Assembly (NCBI GenBank): GCA_034664125.1
Contig: JAXDIG010000046.1
Span: forward strand, 147,508 to 211,507
Source of the DNA: JACVRW01 sp034664125
GTDB lineage: Bacteria > Actinomycetota > Thermoleophilia > Solirubrobacterales > Thermoleophilaceae
Length of the DNA stretch: 64,000 nucleotides
Direction of reading: 5' to 3'
In this document: positions 1-7,330 of the stretch, piece after piece
Numbering within the stretch: the stretch's first letter is position 1
Layout: each line of letters opens with the position of its first letter
Notes under the pieces: generated by a model
Database searches by the model: none
Seen by the model: only the letters and a program-made list of their open reading frames with translations
What the model was told of the DNA's origin: nothing
Translations under genes and position numbers: made by a program

Positions 1-337
1 CGACATGGGCGTGGGGATCGAGCGTGTTCGAGTCGGTGTCCGCGAATGGCCACGCCTCGTCCTGGGCCGCCACCAGCCGCCCGCCGGCGTCGACACACCG
101 GAGCGTCACGGCGCGAGCGCCGCCCGCGCGGTCCGCTTCGTTCGCCGCCGGCTCGACGTAGACGATCAGCTCGGGGAAGGAGGTCGACAGCTCCAGGCGC
201 AGCTCGGGGCCGGTCGCCTCGGCCGGCCGCGCCTTGTCGTCGCCGCTGCCGCCGGATGCGAACAGGACCGCGAGCGGAACGCCCAGAACGAGCAGCACCA
301 CGATCACGGTGAGCACGGTGCGCGCGCGTTCCTCCAT
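1..337 (-). CDS. Membrane-anchored or secreted protein, 3' part outside window
   Basis: Only the first 112 residues are visible; the gene runs off the left edge. The ATG at 337-335 is preceded by GGGGGAGG a few bases upstream, a strong ribosome site. Residues 1-7 are charged, about 8-27 form one hydrophobic helix (signal anchor), then a Gly/Ser/Asp-rich linker leads into a segment that looks beta-rich. The CapA-like gene ends 15 bases upstream on the same strand, so the two are probably cotranscribed. I do not recognise the family. The reading frame is open throughout and codon bias is typical of the window. Confidence 0.7.
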   Translation of the reverse strand, partial: MEERARTVLTVIVVLLVLGVPLAVLFASGGSGDDKARPAEATGPELRLELSTSFPELIVYVEPAANEADRAGGARAVTLRCVDAGGRLVAAQDEAWPFADTDSNTLDPHAHV

Positions 338-351
338 CAGGCCTCCCCCGC

Positions 352-1569
352 CTAGAGCCTGGGTCTCGCGGCCTCGATCAGCGCGGGCACCAGCCGGTGG
401 CCTTCGACTCCTTTGGCTGACAGCTTCAGCCGCAGAATGCCGGTACGCGCCGTGGCCGGAGACGAGGCACCGAAGACGAAGTTGCCGAGGCTGTAGGCGA
501 CCAGGCGCCTTGGGCCGGCGGGCCGGATCGGCTGCAGCACGTGCGGGTGGGCGCCGATGACGGCATCGGCGCCGGCGTCGAGGGCGATTTGAGCAAACGC
601 GCGCTGGCGGCCGTCCTCGGTGGTCGACCGTTCGACGCCCCAGTGGAAGGTGGCTACGACGACGTCTGCTGTGCGCTTCGCTTTGCGCACGCCCTCCGCG
701 ATCAGCTCGGGGGTCGCGGGCTGCGTGCCCGCCCTGTCGGGCCCGGCGTAGAACTCGGCCGGGAGGATGTTGGAGAAGCCGACGAAGGCGATCTTCAGCC
801 CGAGCCGGGTGACGGTGCGCGGCCGCGCCGCGGATTCGAGGCTGCCGCCGGCACCGACGGCTTGCATGCCGAAGCGCCTCACGTGCTGCACGGTGTCGAG
901 CAGCGCCCGCGTCCCGTAGTCGCCGGTGTGGTTGTTGGCCAGGTTGAGCACGTCGAAGCCGGCGTAGGTGGCCACCGCCTTGAGGGAGGAGGGGTGACCG
1001 CGAAAGTTGAACTGCTTGGGCACTGCGGCCCCGCGGGTGGAAACGGCGCATTCGAGGTTCCCGAAGGCGATGTCGGCGGCGCGCAGCACCTTGGCCGTCC
1101 CGGTCCAGGGGTAGAGCGGGCCGAACGTGTCGATCAGGGCGCCGGGGCCATCACCGAGGTTGATGTCGCCGACGGCGGCGAGCAGAACGGGGCGCGAGCG
1201 CACGGTGACGCGCCTGGAGGTCGCGCCGCCGGCCGCGGTGGCGCGCAGCGCGTAGCGCCCGCGCAGCCGGTGCGGCTCGACGTTTCTCCGAAAGCGCCCG
1301 CTCGGGTCCGCGCGAGTGGCGGCCAGACGGCGCCAGCGGCCATCGAGCCTCGTCTCGATCTGGACCCGCTCGCCCGGGGCGGCGCCGCCTCCCGTCAGCG
1401 GGATCGCAACCCCGGTCGCGACCAGCCGCGGGGCGCTCAGCTCGAGCGGCGCGGGCTGCTGAGCGTGGGCTGGAGCGGTGAGGAAGGCCGGCGCCGCCAG
1501 TGCCGCCAGCGCCACTGCAGCCGCCCCGCACGCCCCTTTCCCCTGAGTGCGAGGGAGGTTTCCAGTCAT
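352..1569 (-). CDS. CapA/PGA_cap family metallophosphoesterase-like protein, secreted
   Basis: About 405 residues. Members of this family (CapA/PgsA) have a calcineurin-like fold and are tied to poly-gamma-glutamate or other capsule synthesis; many homologues have unknown substrates. Visible motifs in order: AAVGDINLGD (first metal motif), NLECAVS, NLANNHTGDYG, ATFHWGVE, GAHPHVLQ and SLGNFVFG, matching the family's metal-binding blocks. An N-terminal signal peptide ends near AHAQQ. The first roughly 100 residues after it form a beta-rich extension before the catalytic part. I chose ATG at 1569; an in-frame GTG at 1593 adds eight residues. The next gene, a membrane-anchored protein, starts 15 bases downstream. 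Confidence 0.85.
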   Translation of the reverse strand: MTGNLPRTQGKGACGAAAVALAALAAPAFLTAPAHAQQPAPLELSAPRLVATGVAIPLTGGGAAPGERVQIETRLDGRWRRLAATRADPSGRFRRNVEPHRLRGRYALRATAAGGATSRRVTVRSRPVLLAAVGDINLGDGPGALIDTFGPLYPWTGTAKVLRAADIAFGNLECAVSTRGAAVPKQFNFRGHPSSLKAVATYAGFDVLNLANNHTGDYGTRALLDTVQHVRRFGMQAVGAGGSLESAARPRTVTRLGLKIAFVGFSNILPAEFYAGPDRAGTQPATPELIAEGVRKAKRTADVVVATFHWGVERSTTEDGRQRAFAQIALDAGADAVIGAHPHVLQPIRPAGPRRLVAYSLGNFVFGASSPATARTGILRLKLSAKGVEGHRLVPALIEAARPRL

Positions 1570-1622
1570 ATAGACGGGAAAGCTCCCCCACACTCCCGAG
1601 CGGCGCGTGCGCGGGCTACGAC

Positions 1623-2531
1623 TTAGCGCCTTTTTCGCCTTCTCTTGCGTGAGCTGGGGCGCTGGGGCGCCGGCTCGGGGTCGGGTGTGTCGGCGGACGC
1701 CGATGGAGTGGAAGGCCCGCCGCCACCGCCTTCCTCAGACGCCGCTCCCGCGGGCACCAGGCCGCGGCGCTGGGCCGCGCTCGGCCACGGGTCCGGCTGG
1801 CCGGTTTCCCATGCAGGGCCCCGCCCTCCCGGCCAGAGGCCGAGGAACAGCGCGCCCATCGCCCCGAGCCAGAAGGCCTGGATGATCTCGGGCACCAGCG
1901 GCATCAGCCGCAACACCATCAGCGCCCCAGCGATCACTCCGAGGATGGCCATGAACTGGCTCATCAGCCCGGCGCGGCGGGCGCGCAGCGGCAGCATCAC
2001 GAACAGGAACGCCGTGGCCACCGAACCGGCCAGGCTCAGCCCGACCAGGATCGGGCTGACGTCGTTCGACAGCAGGTCGTGGGCGCACTCGTCGCCCCGC
2101 TTGCCGAAGATGGCCGGACAGAACTTGCCCACGTCGGACGACCCCGCGGCGAACTGGTCGGCCACGTCGACGCGGTCGATCGCGCCGACCACCTGGGAGA
2201 TCGCGTAGAAGGCCGGACCGATGACGATCAGGTAGACGAACCACCGCGGCATCTGCGGACTGCGGTGGGCCGTCGCGCGAAACAGGTAGTAGAAGACCCC
2301 GATCAGGCAGAGGGCCGAGGCCGCCTGCAGCGCCGCGGACAGGATCAGGGTGCTGTGGGAGTCGTGGGCCGAGAGCAGGAAGTCCGGCAGCGCCTCGACC
2401 CGGGGCCGGTCCGTGAAGATCGACTGGAGCGCGAACGTGCCCGCGAGCAGCAGGAAGCCGGCCGCGAACGCGGCGATCGCCGCCGGCCGGCCGTAGCGGG
2501 CCTCCCACTGAAGCTGGTCCTGGTCGCTCAC
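1623..2531 (-). CDS. Polytopic membrane protein of unknown function
   Basis: 302 residues with about six hydrophobic helices between residues 15 and 225, followed by a Pro/Gly/Ser-rich cytoplasmic-looking tail ending in a basic KRRRKRR cluster. The loop between helices 3 and 4 carries two cysteines (KFCPAIF, GDECAHD) that could pair outside the cell. It starts with GTG whose last bases overlap the TGA of the upstream 70-residue gene (GTGA arrangement), so translation is probably coupled. It is the last of a CBS-protein, small-protein, membrane-protein run. I do not recognise a named family. Confidence 0.75.
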   Translation of the reverse strand: MSDQDQLQWEARYGRPAAIAAFAAGFLLLAGTFALQSIFTDRPRVEALPDFLLSAHDSHSTLILSAALQAASALCLIGVFYYLFRATAHRSPQMPRWFVYLIVIGPAFYAISQVVGAIDRVDVADQFAAGSSDVGKFCPAIFGKRGDECAHDLLSNDVSPILVGLSLAGSVATAFLFVMLPLRARRAGLMSQFMAILGVIAGALMVLRLMPLVPEIIQAFWLGAMGALFLGLWPGGRGPAWETGQPDPWPSAAQRRGLVPAGAASEEGGGGGPSTPSASADTPDPEPAPQRPSSRKRRRKRR

Positions 2532-2740
2532 CTGGGCAGCGGCGCGTCGTCAGGGCGGCGCGGCGAGCCCTCCGACCGGCGCCCGACTCGCGGCGGGTAG
2601 TACTCGGGGTCGTCGCGCTCCACGACCCGCGACACCCGGTCGCCGACCGCCAGCACGAGGTCGAGGGCGGGCGCCATCACTCGGATCAGGGCTTCCACTC
2701 GGTGGCGGGTGCGCAGCTGGCCGGGCGTGAGCGGTGCCAT
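2528..2740 (-). CDS. Small hypothetical protein, 70 aa
   Basis: A 70-residue protein beginning MAPLTPGQLRTRHRVEALIR, then a short amphipathic or hydrophobic helix (about residues 20-40) and a charged, proline-rich tail. The start ATG at 2740 lies five bases after the CBS-gene stop, and the stop overlaps the GTG of the next gene, so it sits in a tight three-gene operon. A longer reading in the same frame runs through the CBS gene antiphase and was discarded. Function unknown. Confidence 0.6.
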   Translation of the reverse strand: MAPLTPGQLRTRHRVEALIRVMAPALDLVLAVGDRVSRVVERDDPEYYPPRVGRRSEGSPRRPDDAPLPR

Positions 2741-2745
2741 CGTCG

Positions 2746-3192
2746 TCAGCCGCCCCGCTGGTGGAAGTAGAACTCGGGCAGCGCCGCCTTGGCCACCTCG
2801 GCCGTTATCTGCTGGGCCAGGTGCAGGTCGCCCGCCCTGACCGCGAGGTCGTCGATCGTGACGATGCCGGCCAGCTCCTCGCCGTCGATGACCGGCAGCC
2901 GGCGGATGTGGTGCTGCACCATCAGCGCCACCGCCTCCTCGAGGTCCATCTCCACCTGACCGGTCACCAGCGGTCGCGAGGCGTGCGAGCCGGCGAGCTC
3001 GCCGACGTCCACCTGGTCCGCCACCACGGCGAGCGCGAGGTCGCGGTCGGTGATCACGCCGACCGCGCGGCTGCCTTCGCAAATGACCACCGAGCCGACG
3101 TTGCGGTCGCGCATCAGCTCGCCGACGCGCCGCAGGGTGTCCTCCGTCGCGGCCGTGACCACGCCCTCCGTCATCACCTCCGAGATGCGCAC
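2746..3192 (-). CDS. Tandem CBS-domain protein
   Basis: 148 residues made of two CBS domains (about residues 7-60 and 72-128), a Bateman module. Such modules bind adenine nucleotides or SAM and usually signal energy state; a stand-alone one like this has no fixed partner. The motifs VGVITDRDLA and LAGIVTIDDLA are the typical ends of CBS repeats. The GTG start at 3192 lies seven bases after a TACAGT -10 hexamer on the minus strand, which fits a leaderless transcript and supports this start. It leads an operon with the small protein and membrane protein that follow. Confidence 0.85.
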   Translation of the reverse strand: MRISEVMTEGVVTAATEDTLRRVGELMRDRNVGSVVICEGSRAVGVITDRDLALAVVADQVDVGELAGSHASRPLVTGQVEMDLEEAVALMVQHHIRRLPVIDGEELAGIVTIDDLAVRAGDLHLAQQITAEVAKAALPEFYFHQRGG

Positions 3193-3199
3193 GGGGGCG

Positions 3200-3205
3200 A
3201 CTGTA
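3200..3205 (-). promoter_or_regulatory. -10 hexamer TACAGT of CBS-protein operon (leaderless)
   Basis: Reading the minus strand, TACAGT is followed by seven bases and then the GTG start. No Shine-Dalgarno sequence can fit, so the mRNA probably begins at the start codon. Confidence 0.5.
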
Positions 3206-3247
3206 TCGTGCCGCCGGGGACGATCGTCCTGTGTCCTGGCAGCCCGG

Positions 3248-3529
3248 CTAGCTGGTCCCGAAGCCCTCGCGCGCCTCGCGCACGAGGATCACGGCCTCGG
3301 GGAACATCAGGCGCATCGCCTGGAGCAGGTCGTGCGACTGCTGCTCCGCGTTGCCCTGCAGATTCATGCGCTGCAGCCCGGCCACGGTCATGTCGACCGC
3401 CAGCTTGATCGCGTTGTCGGCCCACGCCACGCGCTGGGCGCCCTGCATCTGCTCGGCGAACTCAGCCATGCGCCGGCGCAGCTCGTCCGGGTCGCCGAAG
3501 AGGCCGCCGAAGGGGTCTTCCGAGGACAT
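3248..3529 (-). CDS. Small hypothetical protein, 93 aa
   Basis: 93 residues, mostly alpha-helical by composition, with no signal or membrane segment. It begins MSSEDPFGGLFGDPDELRRR, a Gly/Asp-rich start, then long amphipathic helices with glutamine and methionine. The ATG at 3529 is clear. It lies between the flippase-like gene (upstream, 9 bases) and the CBS gene, all on the minus strand. Family not recognised; function unknown. Confidence 0.6.
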   Translation of the reverse strand: MSSEDPFGGLFGDPDELRRRMAEFAEQMQGAQRVAWADNAIKLAVDMTVAGLQRMNLQGNAEQQSHDLLQAMRLMFPEAVILVREAREGFGTS

Positions 3530-3538
3530 GCCCCGAGT

Positions 3539-4606
3539 CTAGACATCGGGGGACGCGCGGCCGGATCGCGCCTCCTCGGCACGATCCGCGCGCCCGCGCG
3601 CGACCACCTCCTTGAAGCTGCGCAGCCTGAAGATGAACACCAGCGAGGCGAAGCCGATCCCGAACGTGAGCGCCCCGATCGCGATCTGCTGCCCGACGGA
3701 GTAGGCGGCCACCGTCGAGGCCGCCAGCGCCCCGCCGCCGAACACCTTGACCAGCAGCGCCTGCTGCACGCCCGCCCCCTGGGGCGTGAACGGCACCGCC
3801 GCGGAAACCGCGTTCACCCCGAGCACCAGCAGCACGTTCTTCACCGAGCCGCCCACGTTGAACGCCTCGAGCAGCGCCCAGAAGGCCGCGAAGCGAAACA
3901 GCCAGCCGACGAACTGCACGGCGAACACCTCGCGCAGGTAGCGGCGCCGGTCGCTGAGGATGGCGAAGCCCTGCTTGACGCGCTCCCAGAAGGCCCTCAC
4001 CCGCACGCTCAGCAGCGCGAAGGCCACGAACGCCCCGATTGCCAGCACCGTGAGCAGGAACAGCGTAAAGCGAGGGTGCTGCGCCAGATAGGAGAGGTCG
4101 AACGCGTTCAGCTTCGCGAACTCCGGCGGCTTGGGGAACACGCCCTGCGTGAACGCGAACAGCAGGATCAGCGAGCCCATCGCGGCGTCGAAGATGAGCT
4201 CTACGACGAAGCTCGCCGCCACCGCGGGGTAGCTCGAGTTCGGCACGGAGATCTTGGTCAGGAACAGGCGCACCACGTCGCCTCCGCGCGCTGGGATCAC
4301 CGCGTTGAAGCCGTATCCCGCGAAGTACGCGCCCCAGATCTCGCGGAACTGGATGCGCTCGTTCGGGTAGGCCGCGCGCAGGATGTGGAAGCTCGCGCGC
4401 GCCCGCAGCGTCAGGTAGGCGGTGAACAGCAGCAGCGCCAGCACCAGCGGGCCGAGCCGCACGGAGGCCAGGTTCGAGACGAAATCGTCGACTGCGTCGA
4501 AGAACGACTGGAACGACTCGCCGAGCGTCGCGGGCGCCACGGGAGGAAAGGTACGGTGCCGGTCACCGAACCGCGCGCGCCCGGATTGCGTATAGCGTGG
4601 ACGCAT
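3539..4606 (-). CDS. Lysylphosphatidylglycerol-synthetase-TM/UPF0104 flippase-like protein
   Basis: Up to 355 residues with about eight membrane helices. The helix pattern and conserved pieces (GYGFNAVIPARGGDVVRL near residue 100, PFTPQGAGVQQALLVKVFGG near 280) match the UPF0104/LPG_synthase_TM family, whose members flip or modify lipids or are fused to MprF enzymes; this one has no synthase domain. The first ATG overlaps the divergent sigma-factor ATG inside one CATG, so both are unlikely to be used in full. The N-terminal 25 residues are polar and the true start may be internal. Confidence 0.7.
   Translation of the reverse strand: MRPRYTQSGRARFGDRHRTFPPVAPATLGESFQSFFDAVDDFVSNLASVRLGPLVLALLLFTAYLTLRARASFHILRAAYPNERIQFREIWGAYFAGYGFNAVIPARGGDVVRLFLTKISVPNSSYPAVAASFVVELIFDAAMGSLILLFAFTQGVFPKPPEFAKLNAFDLSYLAQHPRFTLFLLTVLAIGAFVAFALLSVRVRAFWERVKQGFAILSDRRRYLREVFAVQFVGWLFRFAAFWALLEAFNVGGSVKNVLLVLGVNAVSAAVPFTPQGAGVQQALLVKVFGGGALAASTVAAYSVGQQIAIGALTFGIGFASLVFIFRLRSFKEVVARGRADRAEEARSGRASPDV
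4591..4596 (+). promoter_or_regulatory. Probable -10 (TATAGC) of ECF sigma operon
   Basis: TATAGC ends eight bases before the sigma-factor ATG at 4605, the same spacing seen at other operon heads in this window. No clear -35 is visible. Confidence 0.4.
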
Positions 4607-5153
4607 GGCTCCGAGCGACGCAACGCTCGTGGAGCGACTGCCGGGCGACGACAGCGGTGACGAGCTGCGGGAGCTCTACCGCCGATACTCGAGCGAGCTG
4701 TTCGGCTTCGCGTGCAACGCCCTAGGCGACCGCGAGCTCGCGGAGGAGGTCGTGCAGGACGTGTTCGCCCGCGCCTGGCGCCACGCCGCGGACTACGACT
4801 CTGGGCGCGCGAGCGTGCGCACCTGGCTGTACACGATCGCCCGCAACCGGATCGTCGACGCCCGGCGGCGGGCGTCGGTCCGGCCCGGCCTGGCGCCGGA
4901 TACAGCCCCCGAGAGCCCGGGCGAGATCGACCGCGAACTGGAGCAGGCGGTGCTGCGCTGGCAGGTGGCCGCCGCGCTGGCGCGACTCTCGCCGGAGCAC
5001 CGCGAGGTCATCCGCCTGGCGCACTACGGCGGCCTCAGCCTGCGCGAGATCTCCGAGCACAAGGGCATCCCGCTTGGCACGGTCAAGAGCCGCACCTCGT
5101 ACGCGCTCCGCACCCTGCGCCTGATCCTCGACGAAATGGAGGTGCGCGCGTGA
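4605..5153 (+). CDS. ECF-family RNA polymerase sigma factor
   Basis: 182 residues, the usual ECF length. Region 2 (about residues 24-92) includes the YRRYSSELFGFA and ELAEEVVQDVFARAWR segments and the WLYTIARNRIVDARRR motif; region 4 (about 125-175) has LSPEHREVIRLAHYGGLSLREIS and GTVKSRTSYALRTLR. It directs core polymerase to a small stress or envelope regulon. Its TGA overlaps the GTG of the next gene, a zinc-finger anti-sigma factor, the standard pairing of this family. Target promoters cannot be told from the sequence. Confidence 0.92.
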   Translation: MAPSDATLVERLPGDDSGDELRELYRRYSSELFGFACNALGDRELAEEVVQDVFARAWRHAADYDSGRASVRTWLYTIARNRIVDARRRASVRPGLAPDTAPESPGEIDRELEQAVLRWQVAAALARLSPEHREVIRLAHYGGLSLREISEHKGIPLGTVKSRTSYALRTLRLILDEMEVRA

Positions 5154-5863
5154 GCGCGTGCCCGACCCACGCCGCCCTGCTCGGCGGCTATGTGCTCGGC
5201 TCGCTCGACTCCGCCGAGATGGAGGAGATGCGGCGTCACCTGGCCGAGTGCCCCCACTGCGGCCCCGAGGCGCGCACGCTGGAGGTGCTGCCGACGCTGC
5301 TCGACAGCATCGAGCCCGACGACGTGCCGCCGCCGTCCGTCTCACCGGCGGTCGAAGAGGCCGTGCTGGACCGCTTCGCTCGCGAGCGCGGGCGGGACCG
5401 GCGCGCGCGCCCGCGGCCGCTCTCGCGTGCCCGGCTCCCGCGTGTCGCGGCGCTCGCGGCAGCATGCGCCGCGACGGTCGTGCTCGCGCTGGTGCTGCTT
5501 GGGGAGGACGAGCCGGACTCGCACGCCTACGCGAGCGCGCGGCTCGCACCGCTCAGCGCCGGCTCGGGTGCCGTCGCCACGGCCTGGGCCGACGACGTGC
5601 CGGCCGGCACGCGCGTGCGGCTGCGCGCCCACGGGCTGCCGGTGAGAGAGGGTTCGATGTACGAGCTCTGGTGCATCCGCGCGGACGGCCACTGGGTGAG
5701 CGGCGGTACGTTCCGCGCCGGCGGCGACGGCAGGGCGGAGGCCGTGCTGACGGCCGCGGTCCGGCCGGGCGACTACCACGTCATGGTGGTCACGCGGCAC
5801 ATGGCGAGAGAGGCCAAGGGCGACCACGGCCCGGCCCTGCTGCGCGGCCGCCTGCGGTATTGA
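5150..5863 (+). CDS. Membrane-anchored anti-sigma factor, RskA-like, zinc-finger type
   Basis: 237 residues. The N-terminal ZAS domain carries the H-x3-C-x2-C motif in RRHLAECPHC near residue 30 and binds the sigma factor. A single membrane helix lies near residues 100-120. The outer part (about 130-237) resembles the anti-sigma-K factor RskA C-terminal domain, with MYELWCIRADGHW and VRPGDYHVMVVTRH. It therefore probably holds the upstream ECF factor at the membrane and releases it on an external signal. The GTG start at 5150 overlaps the sigma stop (GTGA), so translation is coupled. Confidence 0.88.
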   Translation: MSACPTHAALLGGYVLGSLDSAEMEEMRRHLAECPHCGPEARTLEVLPTLLDSIEPDDVPPPSVSPAVEEAVLDRFARERGRDRRARPRPLSRARLPRVAALAAACAATVVLALVLLGEDEPDSHAYASARLAPLSAGSGAVATAWADDVPAGTRVRLRAHGLPVREGSMYELWCIRADGHWVSGGTFRAGGDGRAEAVLTAAVRPGDYHVMVVTRHMAREAKGDHGPALLRGRLRY

Positions 5864-5900
5864 GCCGAACCGGTCGGCCGGGCCTTGCGTACACCGGTGC

Positions 5901-6368
5901 ATGCGTAAGCCGATCCTGATCCTGGTATCCGTAATCGCGACCTTGGCGCTGATCGCCGCGGGGTGCGGAGGCGACGACAACAGCAGCAGCGGCGGTTCGA
6001 GCGGAAGCTCGTCGTCCACTACCGACTCTTCGGGAGCGTCGGGCAACAACGCCTCCGACACCACCAACACCGGTGGCGGAGGCGGCGCCTCGAAGCTGAA
6101 GCTGACCGCGGACCCGGGCGGGGCGCTGAAGTTCGACAAGACCGATCTGAGCGCCAAGGCCGGCAAGGTCACGATCGTCATGGACAACCCCTCGAGCGTG
6201 CCGCACGCCGTCGAGGTCGAGGGCAACGGCGTCGAGAAGGTGACCAAGACCGTGACGGGCGGGACCGCCGACTTGACGGCGAACCTCAAGGCCGGCAAGT
6301 ACGAGTTCTACTGCCCGGTCGACGGCCACAGGCAGGCCGGCATGGAGGGCACGCTGACCGTGGGCTGA
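5901..6368 (+). CDS. Cupredoxin-fold lipoprotein
   Basis: 155 residues. A signal peptide ends in the lipobox LIAAGC (Cys near residue 22), so it is anchored to the outer face of the membrane; a long Ser/Gly/Thr/Asn linker follows. The C-terminal 90 residues are plastocyanin-like: a histidine in VPHAVEV and the cluster Y-C-P-V-D-G-H-R-Q-A-G-M supply the four type-1 copper ligands (His, Cys, His, Met). It probably carries electrons outside the membrane. It lies 37 bases after the anti-sigma gene, and TACACC five bases before the ATG may be its own -10. Confidence 0.85.
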   Translation: MRKPILILVSVIATLALIAAGCGGDDNSSSGGSSGSSSSTTDSSGASGNNASDTTNTGGGGGASKLKLTADPGGALKFDKTDLSAKAGKVTIVMDNPSSVPHAVEVEGNGVEKVTKTVTGGTADLTANLKAGKYEFYCPVDGHRQAGMEGTLTVG

Positions 6369-6430
6369 GCCGCCGGAATAATGAGCGTGACCCGCGGGAT
6401 GCCGGCCCACGAGCCTGCCAATCTCCAGCG

Positions 6431-6461
6431 GGGGTCCGGGGGCGCGAGCCCCCGGCTGTCA
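6431..6461 (-). repeat. GC-hairpin repeat, copy A, on mutM stop codon
   Basis: The arms CCGGGGGC (6436-6443) and GCCCCCGG (6448-6455) pair perfectly around a GCGA loop. On the minus strand the mutM TGA (6461-6459) is the first triplet before CAGCCGGGGGC of the repeat. The same unit recurs at 25.1, 47.4 and 62.4 kb. It may act as a terminator or as a REP-like element. No T-tract follows. Confidence 0.75.
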
Positions 6462-7307
6462 CTTCAGCAGCTTCGACAAACGGCGGTCCTTCAGCACGCG
6501 CCCGCCTGTCTGCTCCTCCGGGCAGTAGCACATGACGTAGTCCTTGAAGTGAATCGCCTGGATCGTCGCGCCGCAGCTGGGGCAGGCTTCGCCAGCGCGA
6601 CGGTGCACCTGGAGCGGCATCGGCAGCTTGTCGGGAATCGTGTCCCCGATGACCTCCTCGTAGTGCTCGAGCGCCCCACCGAGCACCTCGTCGCACGCCG
6701 CGCGCAGCCGCTCGCGCGCCTCGTCGTCCAGCTCGGATCCCTTCTGGAACGGCGACAGGCCGGCGGTCCACAGCAGCTCGTCCACCCACGAGCGGCCGAT
6801 GCCCGCGATCGTGCGCTGGTCGCGCAGCAGCGGGTGGAGGTGCCGCGATTGGTCGAGCAGGCCGGCGAACTCCTCCTCGGGAGGCGGCGGGTAGGCGTCC
6901 GGGCCGAGCGTTGCCACGGATTCGTCTCCCTCGAGCGCCTCGGCGGTCAGCAGCTTGGCCCAGGCCCGCTGCTGGGTGCCGAACTCGCGCAGCCGCAGCT
7001 CCCTGCCCCCCTCGAGCCGGATCAGCAGCCGCGAGGTGCGGTCGCGCAGCGACGCCCGCGTGTCCCACAGCTGCAGGCGTCCTGCGGACATCAGGTGCAC
7101 CAGCACGACCAGCTCCCCGGTGTCGATCACCAGCATCTTGCCGACCCGGCGCACACCCGCGATCGTGCGGCCGGCGAGCGCGTCGAGCCGCGGGTCGAAC
7201 GTCTTCATCGTGACCATGCCGGGAGCGAGCGCGGACTCGATCGTCGCGCCGGTGGCGGCGCGCGACAGGCGGCGCGCGGTGATCTCGACTTCGGGCAACT
7301 CGGGCAT
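6459..7307 (-). CDS. mutM: Formamidopyrimidine-DNA glycosylase (Fpg/Nei family)
   Basis: 282 residues, normal length. It removes oxidised purines such as 8-oxoguanine and nicks the abasic strand. The mature N-terminus is PELPEVE, with the catalytic Pro and Glu in place. The VGKMLVI lysine, the helix-two-turn-helix region (QRTIAGIGRSWVDELLW) and the C-terminal QTGGRVLKDRR finger are present. Odd point: the zinc finger reads C-x2-C, then C-P-E-E where the family normally has C-x2-C, so the fourth cysteine is a glutamate; an extra Cys sits two residues earlier. A TACTCT -10 lies six bases before the ATG, back to back with the divergent promoter. Confidence 0.92.
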   Translation of the reverse strand: MPELPEVEITARRLSRAATGATIESALAPGMVTMKTFDPRLDALAGRTIAGVRRVGKMLVIDTGELVVLVHLMSAGRLQLWDTRASLRDRTSRLLIRLEGGRELRLREFGTQQRAWAKLLTAEALEGDESVATLGPDAYPPPPEEEFAGLLDQSRHLHPLLRDQRTIAGIGRSWVDELLWTAGLSPFQKGSELDDEARERLRAACDEVLGGALEHYEEVIGDTIPDKLPMPLQVHRRAGEACPSCGATIQAIHFKDYVMCYCPEEQTGGRVLKDRRLSKLLK

Positions 7308-7313
7308 CGGCCA

Positions 7314-7323
7314 AGAGTAGGCT
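7314..7323. promoter_or_regulatory. Back-to-back overlapping -10 hexamers, mutM and rpiB-like gene
   Basis: TACTCT on the minus strand (7319-7314) ends six bases before the mutM ATG; TAGGCT on the plus strand (7318-7323) ends seven bases before the ATG at 7331. The two share two bases, so polymerase binding in one direction should block the other. Both transcripts would be leaderless. Confidence 0.5.
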
Positions 7324-7330
7324 GCGTGCG

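Noticed and set aside
4712..5863. Longer reading of the anti-sigma gene through the sigma gene
   Set aside because: It is out of frame with the sigma factor; GTG 5150 overlapping the sigma stop is a standard coupled start.
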